Origin: Paraglaciecola hydrolytica
GTDB lineage: Bacteria; Pseudomonadota; Gammaproteobacteria; Enterobacterales; Alteromonadaceae
DNA: 64,000 nucleotides
Assembly (NCBI RefSeq): GCF_001565895.1
Contig: NZ_LSNE01000015.1
Coordinates: 63,204-127,203, forward strand
Reading direction: 5' to 3'
Positions 35,231-43,629 of the stretch are shown here, in pieces; positions within the stretch are counted from its first letter, which is position 1, and every line of letters begins with the position of its first letter. The notes under the pieces are model-generated. The model worked only from the letters and a program-made list of their open reading frames with translations. It was not told where the DNA came from and did not search any database. A program made the translations under genes and the position numbers.

Positions 35231-36685
35231 TTAAGCGTTATAGGTAGAAGACGCAGTATTTCCACCACGGCCTGTCCAGTTAGTATGGAAAAATTCACCA
35301 CGAGGTTTATCTGTACGTTCATAGGTATGAGCACCAAAATAGTCACGTTGGGCTTGTAACAAGTTAGCCGGTAAACGCTCTGTGCGGTAACCATCAAAAT
35401 AGTTAAGCGCAGCGGTTAAACAAGGTGCAGGCACACCGTTACTGATGGCACTCATTGCCACACGGCGCCAACCGTCTTGGGCATTAACCACGGTATTGGT
35501 GAAGTAGTCATCCAACAACAAGTTATTTAAGCTAGGATTTTTATCAAAGGCTTCTTTAATCTTGCCTAAGAAAGCCGAACGAATAATACAACCACCACGC
35601 CACATTAACGCAATGCCACCGTAGTTCAGATCCCAGTTGTATTCTTTAGCCGCTTCACGCATCAAGGTATAACCCTGCGCGTAAGAAACAATTTTAGAAG
35701 CCAATACTGCTTGGCGTAAATCTTCGATAAAGGCGGCTTTGTCACCATTAAAAGATTTAGTGGGGCCAGTTAACACTTTAGCGGCTTCAACACGCTCGCT
35801 TTTAAGGGCTGATATACAACGGGCAAAAACTGATTCAGCGATAAGGGTTAGAGGTACGCCTAAATCTAGCGCGATAACGCCTGTCCATTTACCTGTACCT
35901 TTTTGGCCGGCGGTATCGAGAATTTTTTCAACCAGTGGGCTGCCGTCTTCGTCTTTATAGGCAAGGATGTCGCGGGTAATTTCAACTAAGTAGCTGTCTA
36001 ATTCAGTAGTATTCCACTGTTTGAATACTTCATGCATTTCGTCGGCAGACATGCCAAGTACTTCTTTCATGATTTGATAGGCTTCACACAACAACTGCAT
36101 ATCGCCGTATTCAATGCCGTTGTGCACCATTTTGACAAAGTGACCAGCACCGTTTTGACCAACGTAATCACAACAAGGTGAACCATCATCCACTTTGGCA
36201 GAGATAGCTTGGAAAATTGGTTTAACTGCTAGCCATGCTTCGTTTGAACCACCAGGCATAATCGAAGGACCCGTTAACGCGCCTTCTTCACCGCCTGATA
36301 CGCCAGCGCCAACAAAATGTAGGCCCTTTTCAGCTAAATACTTTTCGCGGCGAATAGTGTCAGGGAAATGAGTATTACCACCATCAATGATGATATCGCC
36401 TTTGTCTAAATACGGTACTAATTGCTCAATAGTGGCATCAACCGGTGCACCCGATTTAACCATGATCATGATCTTGCGTGGACGTTCTAAAGACTGGACT
36501 AATTCTTCTACAGAAAAAGCTCCGCGAATGGATAATCCTTTAGCACGACCATTAATAAAACTCTCTACTTTGTCAGTGGAGCGATTATAGGCAGTGACGG
36601 TAAAACCTTTACTCGCCATGTTCAGGATCAGGTTTTCACCCATAACAGCAAGGCCAATTAGGCCAATATCAGATAGAGTTTTCAT
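35231..36685 (-). CDS. gnd: 6-phosphogluconate dehydrogenase, decarboxylating
   Basis: 484 residues. It oxidises 6-phosphogluconate to ribulose-5-phosphate with NADP in the pentose phosphate pathway. The N-terminal nucleotide loop GLIGLAVMGENLILN, the GDIIIDGGNTHFPDT stretch, the SGGEEGALTGPSIMPGG motif and the catalytic Lys/Glu segment GAGHFVKMVHNGIEYGDMQ are intact, as is the C-terminal AQRDYFGAHTYERTDKPRGEFFHTNW. The first glycine motif reads GLAVMG as usual for this family. It connects with the gluconokinase gene at 59.7 kb, since 6-phosphogluconate is made there. Confidence 0.97.
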   Translation of the reverse strand: MKTLSDIGLIGLAVMGENLILNMASKGFTVTAYNRSTDKVESFINGRAKGLSIRGAFSVEELVQSLERPRKIMIMVKSGAPVDATIEQLVPYLDKGDIIIDGGNTHFPDTIRREKYLAEKGLHFVGAGVSGGEEGALTGPSIMPGGSNEAWLAVKPIFQAISAKVDDGSPCCDYVGQNGAGHFVKMVHNGIEYGDMQLLCEAYQIMKEVLGMSADEMHEVFKQWNTTELDSYLVEITRDILAYKDEDGSPLVEKILDTAGQKGTGKWTGVIALDLGVPLTLIAESVFARCISALKSERVEAAKVLTGPTKSFNGDKAAFIEDLRQAVLASKIVSYAQGYTLMREAAKEYNWDLNYGGIALMWRGGCIIRSAFLGKIKEAFDKNPSLNNLLLDDYFTNTVVNAQDGWRRVAMSAISNGVPAPCLTAALNYFDGYRTERLPANLLQAQRDYFGAHTYERTDKPRGEFFHTNWTGRGGNTASSTYNA

Positions 36686-37085
36686 AGCGTTCCAATTTTA
36701 ACTTGAATGATGGTGTGCGACCTTGGCAGCTCAAAGAGTAGCTTAACTGCTGATAAAGCGCATTACCGTGACACCTTAAGTAATAACATCTGCATTTTAA
36801 CGATTAAAGCACAGCTTAACACCTTCAAATTGCATAATATTTCATAGATTAATATCTTTATTATCTAACAAATAAAAATTGGCTTTAATATCAAGTTATT
36901 ATCGACAAAATTGTGAATAAATTGCAGCATAATCTAGCTTACACCAAACAATCCATTAACAAAAAGTTCCTCTTCGAAAAACATTTTAAAACAAATTGGT
37001 ATTTGTTAGTTTTTTAACTCTCTCAGCATTTTTCATAAGAGCTTATGCTTTATAGTGCATAGAATATATACCCAAGCAACCTGAA
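36686..37085. other. Intergenic region upstream of gnd
   Basis: About 400 AT-rich bases that must hold the gnd promoter. I see no gene, no clear operator and no terminator. The fossil at 37,086-37,520 begins directly after it. Confidence 0.45.
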
Positions 37086-37520
37086 GATGTAGGACTAAGT
37101 TGGAATTACCCTTATGGCCACCAAACTGGAGTGACCGTTATTCAACATAGTGAGCGGGTTGGGATATTCAACGTTTTGGTATGCAACAGTACTTTTCCAC
37201 AGAAGCTGGCCACAACATACCAGTAGCGACTTTTACCTCAATGCACTTAACTTTTATTAGGTGTACCCCCCGATAACAATACCATGTCATTTGTCTCGGG
37301 CGTGGGCTCTGAATCGGCCTTAGTAGCTTATGGCGTAAACCGTGCAGACTGGTCGCATATTCCTGGCGTCATCTCAGATACAGCGTTGATCCGCCCCGAC
37401 TTGTCCGAGTTAAAAATATGGCGCTATTTTTGGCAACAAACTGAATATGTAATGGGAGGCGGTGCGACTAACTCTATGTTTTTAGCATTAGCTGCCGACC
37501 CGTGGTATAGCAAAAAATAA
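37086..37520 (+). pseudogene. Degraded glycoside hydrolase-like gene fragment
   Basis: Pieces of one protein lie in different frames: LSWNYPYGHQTGVTVIQ (near 37,095), QRFGMQQYFSTEAGHNIPVA (near 37,165), LLLGVPPDNNTMSFVSGVG (near 37,252), and then a 78-codon open part with GVISDTALIRPDLSELKIW and WQQTEYVMGGGATNSMFLAL. Frameshifts and a TAA separate them and there is no start. The last part resembles the C-terminal end of GH9-type cellulases found in marine bacteria, but that is recall and weak. It is the remains of a larger gene reading right, in which frame changes have accumulated. Confidence 0.55.
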
Positions 37521-37535
37521 TAATGTTTTTGCAAT

Positions 37536-37568
37536 ACCATAAGCTCAAAATACAAATGAGCTTATGGT
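37536..37568. terminator. Hairpin between fossil and SCO gene
   Basis: An 11-pair stem ACCATAAGCTC/GAGCTTATGGT with an 11-base loop. It lies after the SCO stop (minus strand) and after the fossil's stop (plus strand). No long T-run follows in either direction, so it is a possible, not certain, terminator. Confidence 0.5.
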
Positions 37569-37634
37569 TATTCTATGTTCTATAGATTCATTATTCGAAC
37601 TGTATAAGTGCCAAACGTTGGTCAATAGGCAATC

Positions 37635-38306
37635 TTAATGTTGCAGTTTACGCTCGCTCAGCAAGAGCCTAATGTCCTTCAGCAGCAACTCAACCGATGT
37701 ATTATTTAGGCCATTGTAAATGCCACGGATATGTCTGTTGCCATCCACTAGTACGAGGTTTTCGGTGTGCAAAAAGTCTTGTTGGCTAACAAATTCACCT
37801 AAGTCTTCGTTGGCAAAATACGCATTACGTGCCAAAGCATAAATTTCATCTTGGTCACCCGTAAGTAGTTGCCATTTACCCGCGTTAATATCGTTCTCTT
37901 GGGCATAGGCTTGCAAAACGTCGACCGTATCATTGGACGGTTGAATAGAATGTGAAATGATCATGACATCGTTATTTTCCATAAATTTATCTTGTACCTT
38001 GGACAACTGCGAACGCATCTTGGGACAAATTCCTGGACATGAAGTAAAGAAAAAACTGGCCACATAGGTTTTGTTTTTGACCTTATCTTGCGTGATGTAT
38101 TCACCTTGTTGATTGATCAATTTAAAGTCTGAAACTTGATGAAAATTAATTAATTCAGGGCTATTTTCACTAAACCAATGAGGTGTAAATTCTGCACTAC
38201 CATAATAAGGCAAGGCAGATATTTTATTATCTTCCTTGGCATGTTGTTCTGCGTGTAATGCCAAACTCAATATTAGGCAACTAATCAGCCAAAGATATTT
38301 TTTCAT
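37635..38306 (-). CDS. SCO1/SenC family copper protein
   Basis: 223 residues. A signal peptide (about 19 residues) is followed by a thioredoxin-like domain with the copper-binding CPGICP (FFFTSCPGICPKMRS, near residues 94-98) and the distal histidine in DFLHTENLVLVDG. SCO proteins sit in the periplasm and deliver copper to the CuA site of cytochrome oxidases or act as thiol-disulfide reductases. No oxidase gene is nearby. Its start overlaps the end of the MORN-like gene by 26 bases, which indicates an operon with that gene and the YHYH lipoprotein gene. The kinase/regulator pair at 39.9 kb is divergent. Confidence 0.92.
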   Translation of the reverse strand: MKKYLWLISCLILSLALHAEQHAKEDNKISALPYYGSAEFTPHWFSENSPELINFHQVSDFKLINQQGEYITQDKVKNKTYVASFFFTSCPGICPKMRSQLSKVQDKFMENNDVMIISHSIQPSNDTVDVLQAYAQENDINAGKWQLLTGDQDEIYALARNAYFANEDLGEFVSQQDFLHTENLVLVDGNRHIRGIYNGLNNTSVELLLKDIRLLLSERKLQH

Positions 38307-38931
38307 TTTCTAATCCTACGCACATGTTCGCTCGTTTAAGGCCATACACCCGACCATTTTTATACTCGTAATTACTGTATAACTTGCCGTTACGCCGCCA
38401 AGCTTGTTGCAGTCCCTCTTCCTGACCTTCGAGGTAGTGCATTTTTTTAAATACTTCGCCACTGGCATACCACTGTTCAGTGACACCATGCACCTTACCG
38501 GCCACATAAGGAGTAATGGAACGTAAATTACCATTACTCCACCAGCTTGTAGTTGGCCCTTCCAATTGACCATCTAGGTATTGCGAATCAAAGGCTAAAA
38601 CCCCGTGAGAAAACCATTGTTTAAGCTTGCCATGGCGCAAACCCAGCTTAAAACTCTCCAGCTTGGCTAGTTGACCGGAGGGGTAATATTCAACAGATTG
38701 ACCACTAAATGGCGAACCTTGGTACATGCGTAACCCGGTATTAGCAGCAATGCTAATCTCACTGCTGGGCACAACAGCTTGGTTCGCTTGTAGATTTAAC
38801 AAGGGCTCAGCATCTGCCATGGCTGCACTGACAAAGGTCAGCATCCCAAGATTAGTTGCCATTATCAGCAGCATCGTTTGGCCAATATTAAGCAACAATG
38901 TCAGCACAACGATATTATTAACGGATCGCAT
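38281..38931 (-). CDS. Secreted MORN-like (YwqK-type) repeat protein
   Basis: 216 residues from the ATG at 38931, preceded by AAGGT. An N-terminal hydrophobic segment (about 8-30) could be a signal or anchor. The rest is a chain of MORN-like repeats of about 22 residues, each with a pattern like G-x-W-x-x-G-x-L: EYYPSGQLAKLESFKLGLRHG, QWFSHGVLAFDSQYLDGQL, WWSNGNLRSITPYVAGKVHG, QWYASGEVFKKMHYLEG and AWRRNGKLYSNYEYKNG. Similar proteins are often labelled antitoxins, but there is no toxin here. The start overlaps the YHYH gene by 14 bases and the end overlaps the SCO gene, so translation is coupled. Confidence 0.8.
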   Translation of the reverse strand: MRSVNNIVVLTLLLNIGQTMLLIMATNLGMLTFVSAAMADAEPLLNLQANQAVVPSSEISIAANTGLRMYQGSPFSGQSVEYYPSGQLAKLESFKLGLRHGKLKQWFSHGVLAFDSQYLDGQLEGPTTSWWSNGNLRSITPYVAGKVHGVTEQWYASGEVFKKMHYLEGQEEGLQQAWRRNGKLYSNYEYKNGRVYGLKRANMCVGLENEKISLAD

Positions 38932-39763
38932 TGGCCGTACCTTGATAATTACCTGGGAATAATATGTAAGATGAACCCAAATACACTTCGTTTTGAATAT
39001 GGTAGTGATATTCAGCTGCTTGGCTATGCTGAGTGATTGAAGTATGCCCACCCGACTCATCTAAATCAGTGGGATAGGTGCCAGTAGAATTACACTTGCG
39101 ACCATATAGAAAAAAGCCATCGGCAATAACACCGATCAAATTACTATCATCTTCTGAAAAAGAAATAGGCTCTAAATGATAGTGATAACTTTGTGGACCG
39201 GTATGGGCACCATTAAAATCTAAACTACTAAGCGCGCCATCTAAAGGAATACCGGGGCCTTCCTCATCGTTGTAAATAACAGCACCACTGACGGCAATAC
39301 CGATTGCACCTAATCCCGTGGCTGAACTTGACGTCGCTTTGCTTGGATTATTAGCTACGGTTAAAGTGTAGGTACCCACAAAATCATCAATATTGCCCGG
39401 GGCCATATGTGAATATGTTGTGGTACTTGGAGGCACAAACAAGACATGGTTGCTGGCAGCTGCTGCTGTAATAATTCCACCACCGCTACGAGCCGTGGTA
39501 TTTGACCAATAGGGCGACGTATGATTAGGTAAACCATTGGTTTCTAGCACCACCTTGCTACCGCTTAATACCACAGTGACATTATTATCATCGAACTCAG
39601 CATAAGCATTATGTAAAATGCCAGTACCAAAATCATCAGTGGTATTGTTGTCATTGCTATCGGTCGTCAACTCATCAGTGGAGCCACCACAACCACCTAA
39701 GCTCAGTAAACTGCTTATTAGTAAAACAGCAAACCAAAGTTTGTTTATTGCGAAAATTTTCAT
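38918..39763 (-). CDS. YHYH-domain lipoprotein
   Basis: 281 residues. The N-terminal hydrophobic stretch ends in the lipobox LSLGGC. The rest has two YHYH tetrapeptides (in QSYHYHLEP near 197 and AEYHYHIQN near 257), the signature of the YHYH protein family, plus VIADGFFLYGRKC and GALSSLDFNGAHTG. The histidines could bind a metal. YHYH proteins are periplasmic or surface proteins of unknown function, common in marine bacteria. It is first in an operon with a MORN-like gene and an SCO copper gene, and divergent from a two-component system. A role in copper or redox signalling is inference from context. Confidence 0.87.
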   Translation of the reverse strand: MKIFAINKLWFAVLLISSLLSLGGCGGSTDELTTDSNDNNTTDDFGTGILHNAYAEFDDNNVTVVLSGSKVVLETNGLPNHTSPYWSNTTARSGGGIITAAAASNHVLFVPPSTTTYSHMAPGNIDDFVGTYTLTVANNPSKATSSSATGLGAIGIAVSGAVIYNDEEGPGIPLDGALSSLDFNGAHTGPQSYHYHLEPISFSEDDSNLIGVIADGFFLYGRKCNSTGTYPTDLDESGGHTSITQHSQAAEYHYHIQNEVYLGSSYILFPGNYQGTANAIR

Positions 39764-39810
39764 GTCTTGTTTCCATCAAATTACGCTGTTTGTAAGCATA
39801 ATCGTTGATT

Positions 39811-39827
39811 GTGCAGAACCAGTGCAG
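39811..39827. promoter_or_regulatory. Direct repeat with 11-nt period, candidate response regulator site
   Basis: GTGCAG (39811-39816) is repeated exactly at 39822-39827, so the copies are 11 bases apart, about one helical turn. OmpR-class regulators bind tandem direct repeats of this spacing. The site is between the YHYH operon and the kinase gene. The regulator of the kinase pair is of the OmpR class, so this is a natural candidate binding site. Confidence 0.5.
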
Positions 39828-39898
39828 ATTTAATGGAGAACCTCGCTATTCAATCTTAAGGGCTAGGTTGTTGGGATTTCTCTCGATATACTGCAAAT

Positions 39899-41344
39899 AT
39901 GAATATATCCAATAAACTTTTTTGGTCCTTACTTGGCCTAACCAGCGTAATTTTGCTTGCCACATTGTCACTGGCAAGGTGGAGTTTTGAGCGCGGCTTT
40001 TTAGACTTTATTAGTGGTCAAGAAAACCAGCGTTTACAACTGGTCGCCGAAGAGTTGTTAGTGGACTACACCAGTGCAGACAACAACTGGCAAAACATTC
40101 TATTTAATGGCTTGGAGTATTATTTAAATCAGCACATCGGGGCACGACCAGGACGGCGCCCTCCGCCAATAGGGGCGCAATCCCCTCCATCGCATTTTCG
40201 GGGAGGAGATAATACACAACGTCCACCTAGATTGAACAACAATGCAAAGTCAGAAATAGGACCTCCGACAGCCCTATTTGATCATCAAGGCAATTGGCTG
40301 GCTGGCGATAATCAACATCAAGATCAAAGCAACGAAATTCGCGTGCCACTGTTTTTAAATAACCAACTCATTGGCGAATTACGTAGTTGGCCACGATCCA
40401 ATCTAGATTCCCCCTTGGCGAGCGCTTTTTCCCGAGATCAATTGTGGACTAGTTTATTAATTGGACTCATCTGCCTTGTGCTTGCCAGTTTGATGTCTTG
40501 GCTATTAGCACGACTACTTTTACAACCCTTGAAAAAAGTCCTAAGCGGCGTGTCCCAATTGTCAAAGGGGAATTACAACTTACGCTTTGAGCACAATAGA
40601 CACGACGAGTTAGGGCAACTAATGGACGATGTGCAACATTTGTCAGTCACCTTAGACAAAAATCGTACTGCCAAAAACCGTTGGTTAGCCGACATATCCC
40701 ACGAATTGCGTACCCCACTAACAGTGTTGAGCGGTGAAATAGATACTTTAAAAGCAGGCCTACGACCTTTTAATCAACAGCAACTAAGCTCTTTAGAACA
40801 AGAAACTGCGGTGTTACGACATTTAGTCGACGACTTGTATGAATTATCTCTGTCAGATATTGGTGGTTTACGCTATCAATTTAGCCGGATTAATTTAAAC
40901 GATAGCCTAGCGAACTCCCTCAATACACTCAGTCAGACTATTCAAAATAAAGGCATCGATTTAACTATTGAGTCTGCCGATGCCCTTTGGCTGAATGCCG
41001 ATCCACGCCGTATAGAGCAGTTGCTTAACAATTTATTGAACAATGCCATTAACTATACCGATGCCCCCGGAAAAATTGCCATTCAACTTATTCACCAGCA
41101 AGACTGCATTGTCATGTTAATTGACGACACCCCACCGTCGGCATCTGAGACAGAATGCCAGTTTTTGTTTGACCCTTTGTATCGGCAAGATTCTGCCAGA
41201 ACAAGACGTAGTAGCGGTGCAGGCTTAGGTTTGAGTATTTGTAAAAACATTGTGGAAGCGCACCAAGGTAGTATAAACGCTAAGCCCAGTAAATTAGGTG
41301 GATTACAAATCGAGGTCATTTTACCTTGTGGGAGAGAATCATAA
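39899..41344 (+). CDS. Sensor histidine kinase (BaeS-like)
   Basis: 481 residues. Membrane helices at about 7-27 and 180-203 enclose a periplasmic sensor of about 150 residues with a proline- and arginine-rich insert (ARPGRRPPPIGAQSPPSHF). A HAMP linker follows, then the phosphorylatable His in DISHELRTPLTVLSGEI near 268, and the ATP-binding N, G1 and G2 boxes (NNLLNNAINYTD, RSSGAGLGLSICKNIVEAHQG). It is translated with the regulator gene (stop and start codons overlap by one base). The signal is unknown. A role in copper or envelope stress is suggested by the divergent SCO operon. Confidence 0.92.
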   Translation: MNISNKLFWSLLGLTSVILLATLSLARWSFERGFLDFISGQENQRLQLVAEELLVDYTSADNNWQNILFNGLEYYLNQHIGARPGRRPPPIGAQSPPSHFRGGDNTQRPPRLNNNAKSEIGPPTALFDHQGNWLAGDNQHQDQSNEIRVPLFLNNQLIGELRSWPRSNLDSPLASAFSRDQLWTSLLIGLICLVLASLMSWLLARLLLQPLKKVLSGVSQLSKGNYNLRFEHNRHDELGQLMDDVQHLSVTLDKNRTAKNRWLADISHELRTPLTVLSGEIDTLKAGLRPFNQQQLSSLEQETAVLRHLVDDLYELSLSDIGGLRYQFSRINLNDSLANSLNTLSQTIQNKGIDLTIESADALWLNADPRRIEQLLNNLLNNAINYTDAPGKIAIQLIHQQDCIVMLIDDTPPSASETECQFLFDPLYRQDSARTRRSSGAGLGLSICKNIVEAHQGSINAKPSKLGGLQIEVILPCGRES

Positions 41345-42033
41345 TGAACACAGTAGCCACTATCTTAGTCATTGAAGACGAGCCTAAAATTGCCAAAATA
41401 TTGGTGGATTTTTTACAACAAGAAGGCTTTAACGTTGAAGTGTTGCATGACGGATTAGGTGCTGTCGAACATATCAAACAACACCAGCCAGACTTCGTCA
41501 TCTTGGATATCATGTTACCTAACAAAGATGGCTTGAGTATATGTAAAGAAGTTCGTCAGTTTTCTGCCGTACCTATCTTAATGTTGACTGCCAGAATAGA
41601 TGAAATAGACCGCTTAATGGGTTTGGGCTTTGGCGCCGATGACTATGTATGCAAACCCTTTTCGGCTCGAGAAGTGGTGGCGCGGGTGCAAGCAGTTTTG
41701 CGCCGAACTCAAATTAAAGCCTCGCCCATTGATCCACAAGTTGTCACTTATAAAGCAATTAACTTGAATCTTGAACGATTTCAATGTCTGGTTAATCAGC
41801 AGTTAGTTGAGTTAACCCCAGTAGAATTTCGACTGTTACTTGCCTTAGTCAAAAAACCAAGGGTGGTGTTTTCCCGTGACAGTTTAATGCACAGCAGTTA
41901 TGACGATGATCGCATAGTCAGCTCGCGCACTATTGATAGTCATATGAAAAATTTACGCAATAAATTGGCTCAAGCTCTACCTGAAACCGAACTGTTACAT
42001 TCAGTTTATGGTATTGGTTATAAGATTGAATAA
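41344..42033 (+). CDS. OmpR-family response regulator (BaeR-like)
   Basis: 229 residues. The receiver domain has the acidic pair in VIEDEPKIAKIL, the phosphorylated Asp55 in VILDIMLPNKDG, and the lysine in DYVCKPFSAREVVARV. A winged-helix output follows with LTPVEFRLLLALVKKPRVVFSRDSLM and SRTIDSHMKNLRNKL. The ATG at 41344 overlaps the stop of the kinase gene by one base and has GGGAGA upstream, so the pair is translationally coupled. The likely target is the YHYH-MORN-SCO operon across the divergent promoter with the GTGCAG repeats. Confidence 0.94.
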   Translation: MNTVATILVIEDEPKIAKILVDFLQQEGFNVEVLHDGLGAVEHIKQHQPDFVILDIMLPNKDGLSICKEVRQFSAVPILMLTARIDEIDRLMGLGFGADDYVCKPFSAREVVARVQAVLRRTQIKASPIDPQVVTYKAINLNLERFQCLVNQQLVELTPVEFRLLLALVKKPRVVFSRDSLMHSSYDDDRIVSSRTIDSHMKNLRNKLAQALPETELLHSVYGIGYKIE

Positions 42034-42062
42034 GCAATACCACGGTAGATTTTCTTAAAAAC

Positions 42063-42190
42063 TTATAACGTTCTGGCTTTTACCTCAATACTACTGAGGT
42101 AATCAAATACCATTCGACTGGATTTTTCCATCCGCTCCAATTCATCACTAACATTGTCTAACTTGCCTGCCCTCTTTGCATGTAACGCTT
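42063..42190 (-). pseudogene. C-terminal remnant of an unidentified gene
   Basis: In a frame different from the truncated pectinesterase, the stretch KLDNVSDELERMEKSSRMVF then DYLSSIEVKARTL runs to a stop at 42063. It looks like natural helical protein and is about 45 codons long with the preceding basic residues. It has no start. It is probably the tail of another gene that became joined to the pectinesterase fragment by deletion. I do not recognise the family. Confidence 0.4.
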
Positions 42191-42400
42191 CTTTGCCTGC
42201 CTTATGTAGATACGCTGATGTTTTGTTGGGGTAATACTCGCAGCAGCTAATGCCTCATTGATAGTCGAATATTGCGGGTAGCTTGTCGCAAGTTTTTGTT
42301 GGCTGACCAGCATATCAACCTTACCCAGCCACTTAGGTAACACATCAGCCTGCGCAGTCGCGGAACAGATTAACCAAAGTATGCAGAGTTTTTTTTTCAT
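42158..42400 (-). pseudogene. Truncated secreted pectinesterase (CE8), N-terminal part
   Basis: 80 codons with a clean signal peptide (MKKKLCILWLICSATAQA) then SYPQYSTINEALAAASI and RIYIRQ. These correspond to the opening of pectin methylesterases (typically YxTIxEALxAA followed by IxIxxGxYxE). The next expected segment is replaced by AKKRYMQRGQAS and a stop, so all catalytic Asp residues are gone. The gene is 5' intact, overlapping the upstream esterase by the ATGA arrangement, but 3' lost. Nearby short direct repeats (GGCAGGCAA, at about 42,160 and 42,195) could have mediated the deletion. Confidence 0.6.
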
Positions 42401-43401
42401 TTTACTTCCGGCGCAGGCATGTGTCGTTTTAAAAACTGATCAGTTAACTTAACCGTTTGGCTAAGGTAAGGATCAAATAACCAAAAGGTATGAAACAACT
42501 GTTTAAATTCATGATACTGGTGGGGGATCCCGAGTTGCTGTAGCTGTTCAAACACTTGCTCTTTACCTGCCGTAAAACGCAAGTGACTACTACTGATAAC
42601 CAACATGGGCGGAGTGGCTGCATTGATATGACTGGCGGCTGAAGCCTCATGCCACCGCTGTGGTATTTTTTCATATGAGCCACCGAACCATAATGCCGCT
42701 GCAGACTCTTCACCTTTGGCGTTTTCATTGGCAAGACCCAAGGCTGAAGTAAAATCCAGAACACCATCCAAATCAATTATGGCAGCGACGCTAGTATCTT
42801 GAGCTGTCAGCCCTTGTTTAAACACATCAGTGTCTGCTGTAACCCCCTGTAACGCGGCCATCTGCCCACCCGACGATCCACCACCGATTACCATGCGACT
42901 CGGCTCAAAACCCAATTCTTCAGCATGCTGTTTAGCCCAAATAATGGCATGGTTAATATCGTTCAGACCTGCGGGATACTGAGCCTCAACTGACAAACGA
43001 TATTCCGGCAATACCACCACATAACCCAATTGCGCCAGTTTATTCGCCATCGGATAAAAATGTGATTTATTGCCGCTGCGCCAACCACCACCGTGAACCA
43101 ATAAAATGGCTGTACGTCGTTCCATTTGCGCTTTTTTCGCGGCGTCACCCGGAAGAAATACATCTAAATGCAGTTCTCGCCCCTCCACCTGACGATAAGG
43201 CACGTCATTCATCCATTGTTGCCCCTGAGTAAAACTCATGGTCGGCCAGGATATTTCAGGATAGTTTTTTTGATTACGAACAAAACGCTCTGCCACCGTA
43301 TAACTATCATCCACCTGCAATAAATGTGCGCCGTAATTACGTGCTGAAAACGTTAAGGAAAAGAGTAAAACTGTAGCTATGATGAACTGTTTAAACGTCA
43401 T
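42397..43401 (-). CDS. Secreted alpha/beta hydrolase (acetyl esterase/BD-FAE-like)
   Basis: 334 residues from the ATG at 43401. A signal peptide is followed by an HSL/BD-FAE-type hydrolase: LDVFLPG, the oxyanion motif LLVHGGGWRSGNKSHFYPMANKLA, VVVLPEYRLSVEAQYPAG, the nucleophile in IGGGSSGGQMAAL, acid in PPMLVISSSHL, and histidine near the C-terminus in FKQLFHTFWLFDP. It should remove acetyl groups from sugars in pectin or xylan. Its stop overlaps the start of the truncated pectinesterase, so the two were one pectin deacetylation/demethylation operon. Earlier in-frame start codons have no better site. Confidence 0.8.
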   Translation of the reverse strand: MTFKQFIIATVLLFSLTFSARNYGAHLLQVDDSYTVAERFVRNQKNYPEISWPTMSFTQGQQWMNDVPYRQVEGRELHLDVFLPGDAAKKAQMERRTAILLVHGGGWRSGNKSHFYPMANKLAQLGYVVVLPEYRLSVEAQYPAGLNDINHAIIWAKQHAEELGFEPSRMVIGGGSSGGQMAALQGVTADTDVFKQGLTAQDTSVAAIIDLDGVLDFTSALGLANENAKGEESAAALWFGGSYEKIPQRWHEASAASHINAATPPMLVISSSHLRFTAGKEQVFEQLQQLGIPHQYHEFKQLFHTFWLFDPYLSQTVKLTDQFLKRHMPAPEVK

Positions 43402-43629
43402 TTGTAGAAAATGCCAATGGCTAATTTCATTAACACTAATAAATAAGGCTGACCCAAGCAACTGAATTGGCTCAGGTAATAACAGTAAATAGCCTATAAC
43501 TGCGTTGATTATTCAAATAAGGAATGGCTGGGTATAAATGCAGGCGTTTTGTGGTTTATTTTGTGCAGCATTAATCTACACACCCATCAGCTTTAGGGCA
43601 TAAAGCTGATGTAATGCATAACGTGAGGT

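Noticed and set aside
38281..38931. Antitoxin of a toxin-antitoxin system
   Set aside because: The YwqK label is inherited by similarity; there is no toxin gene, and the protein is exported within an SCO operon.
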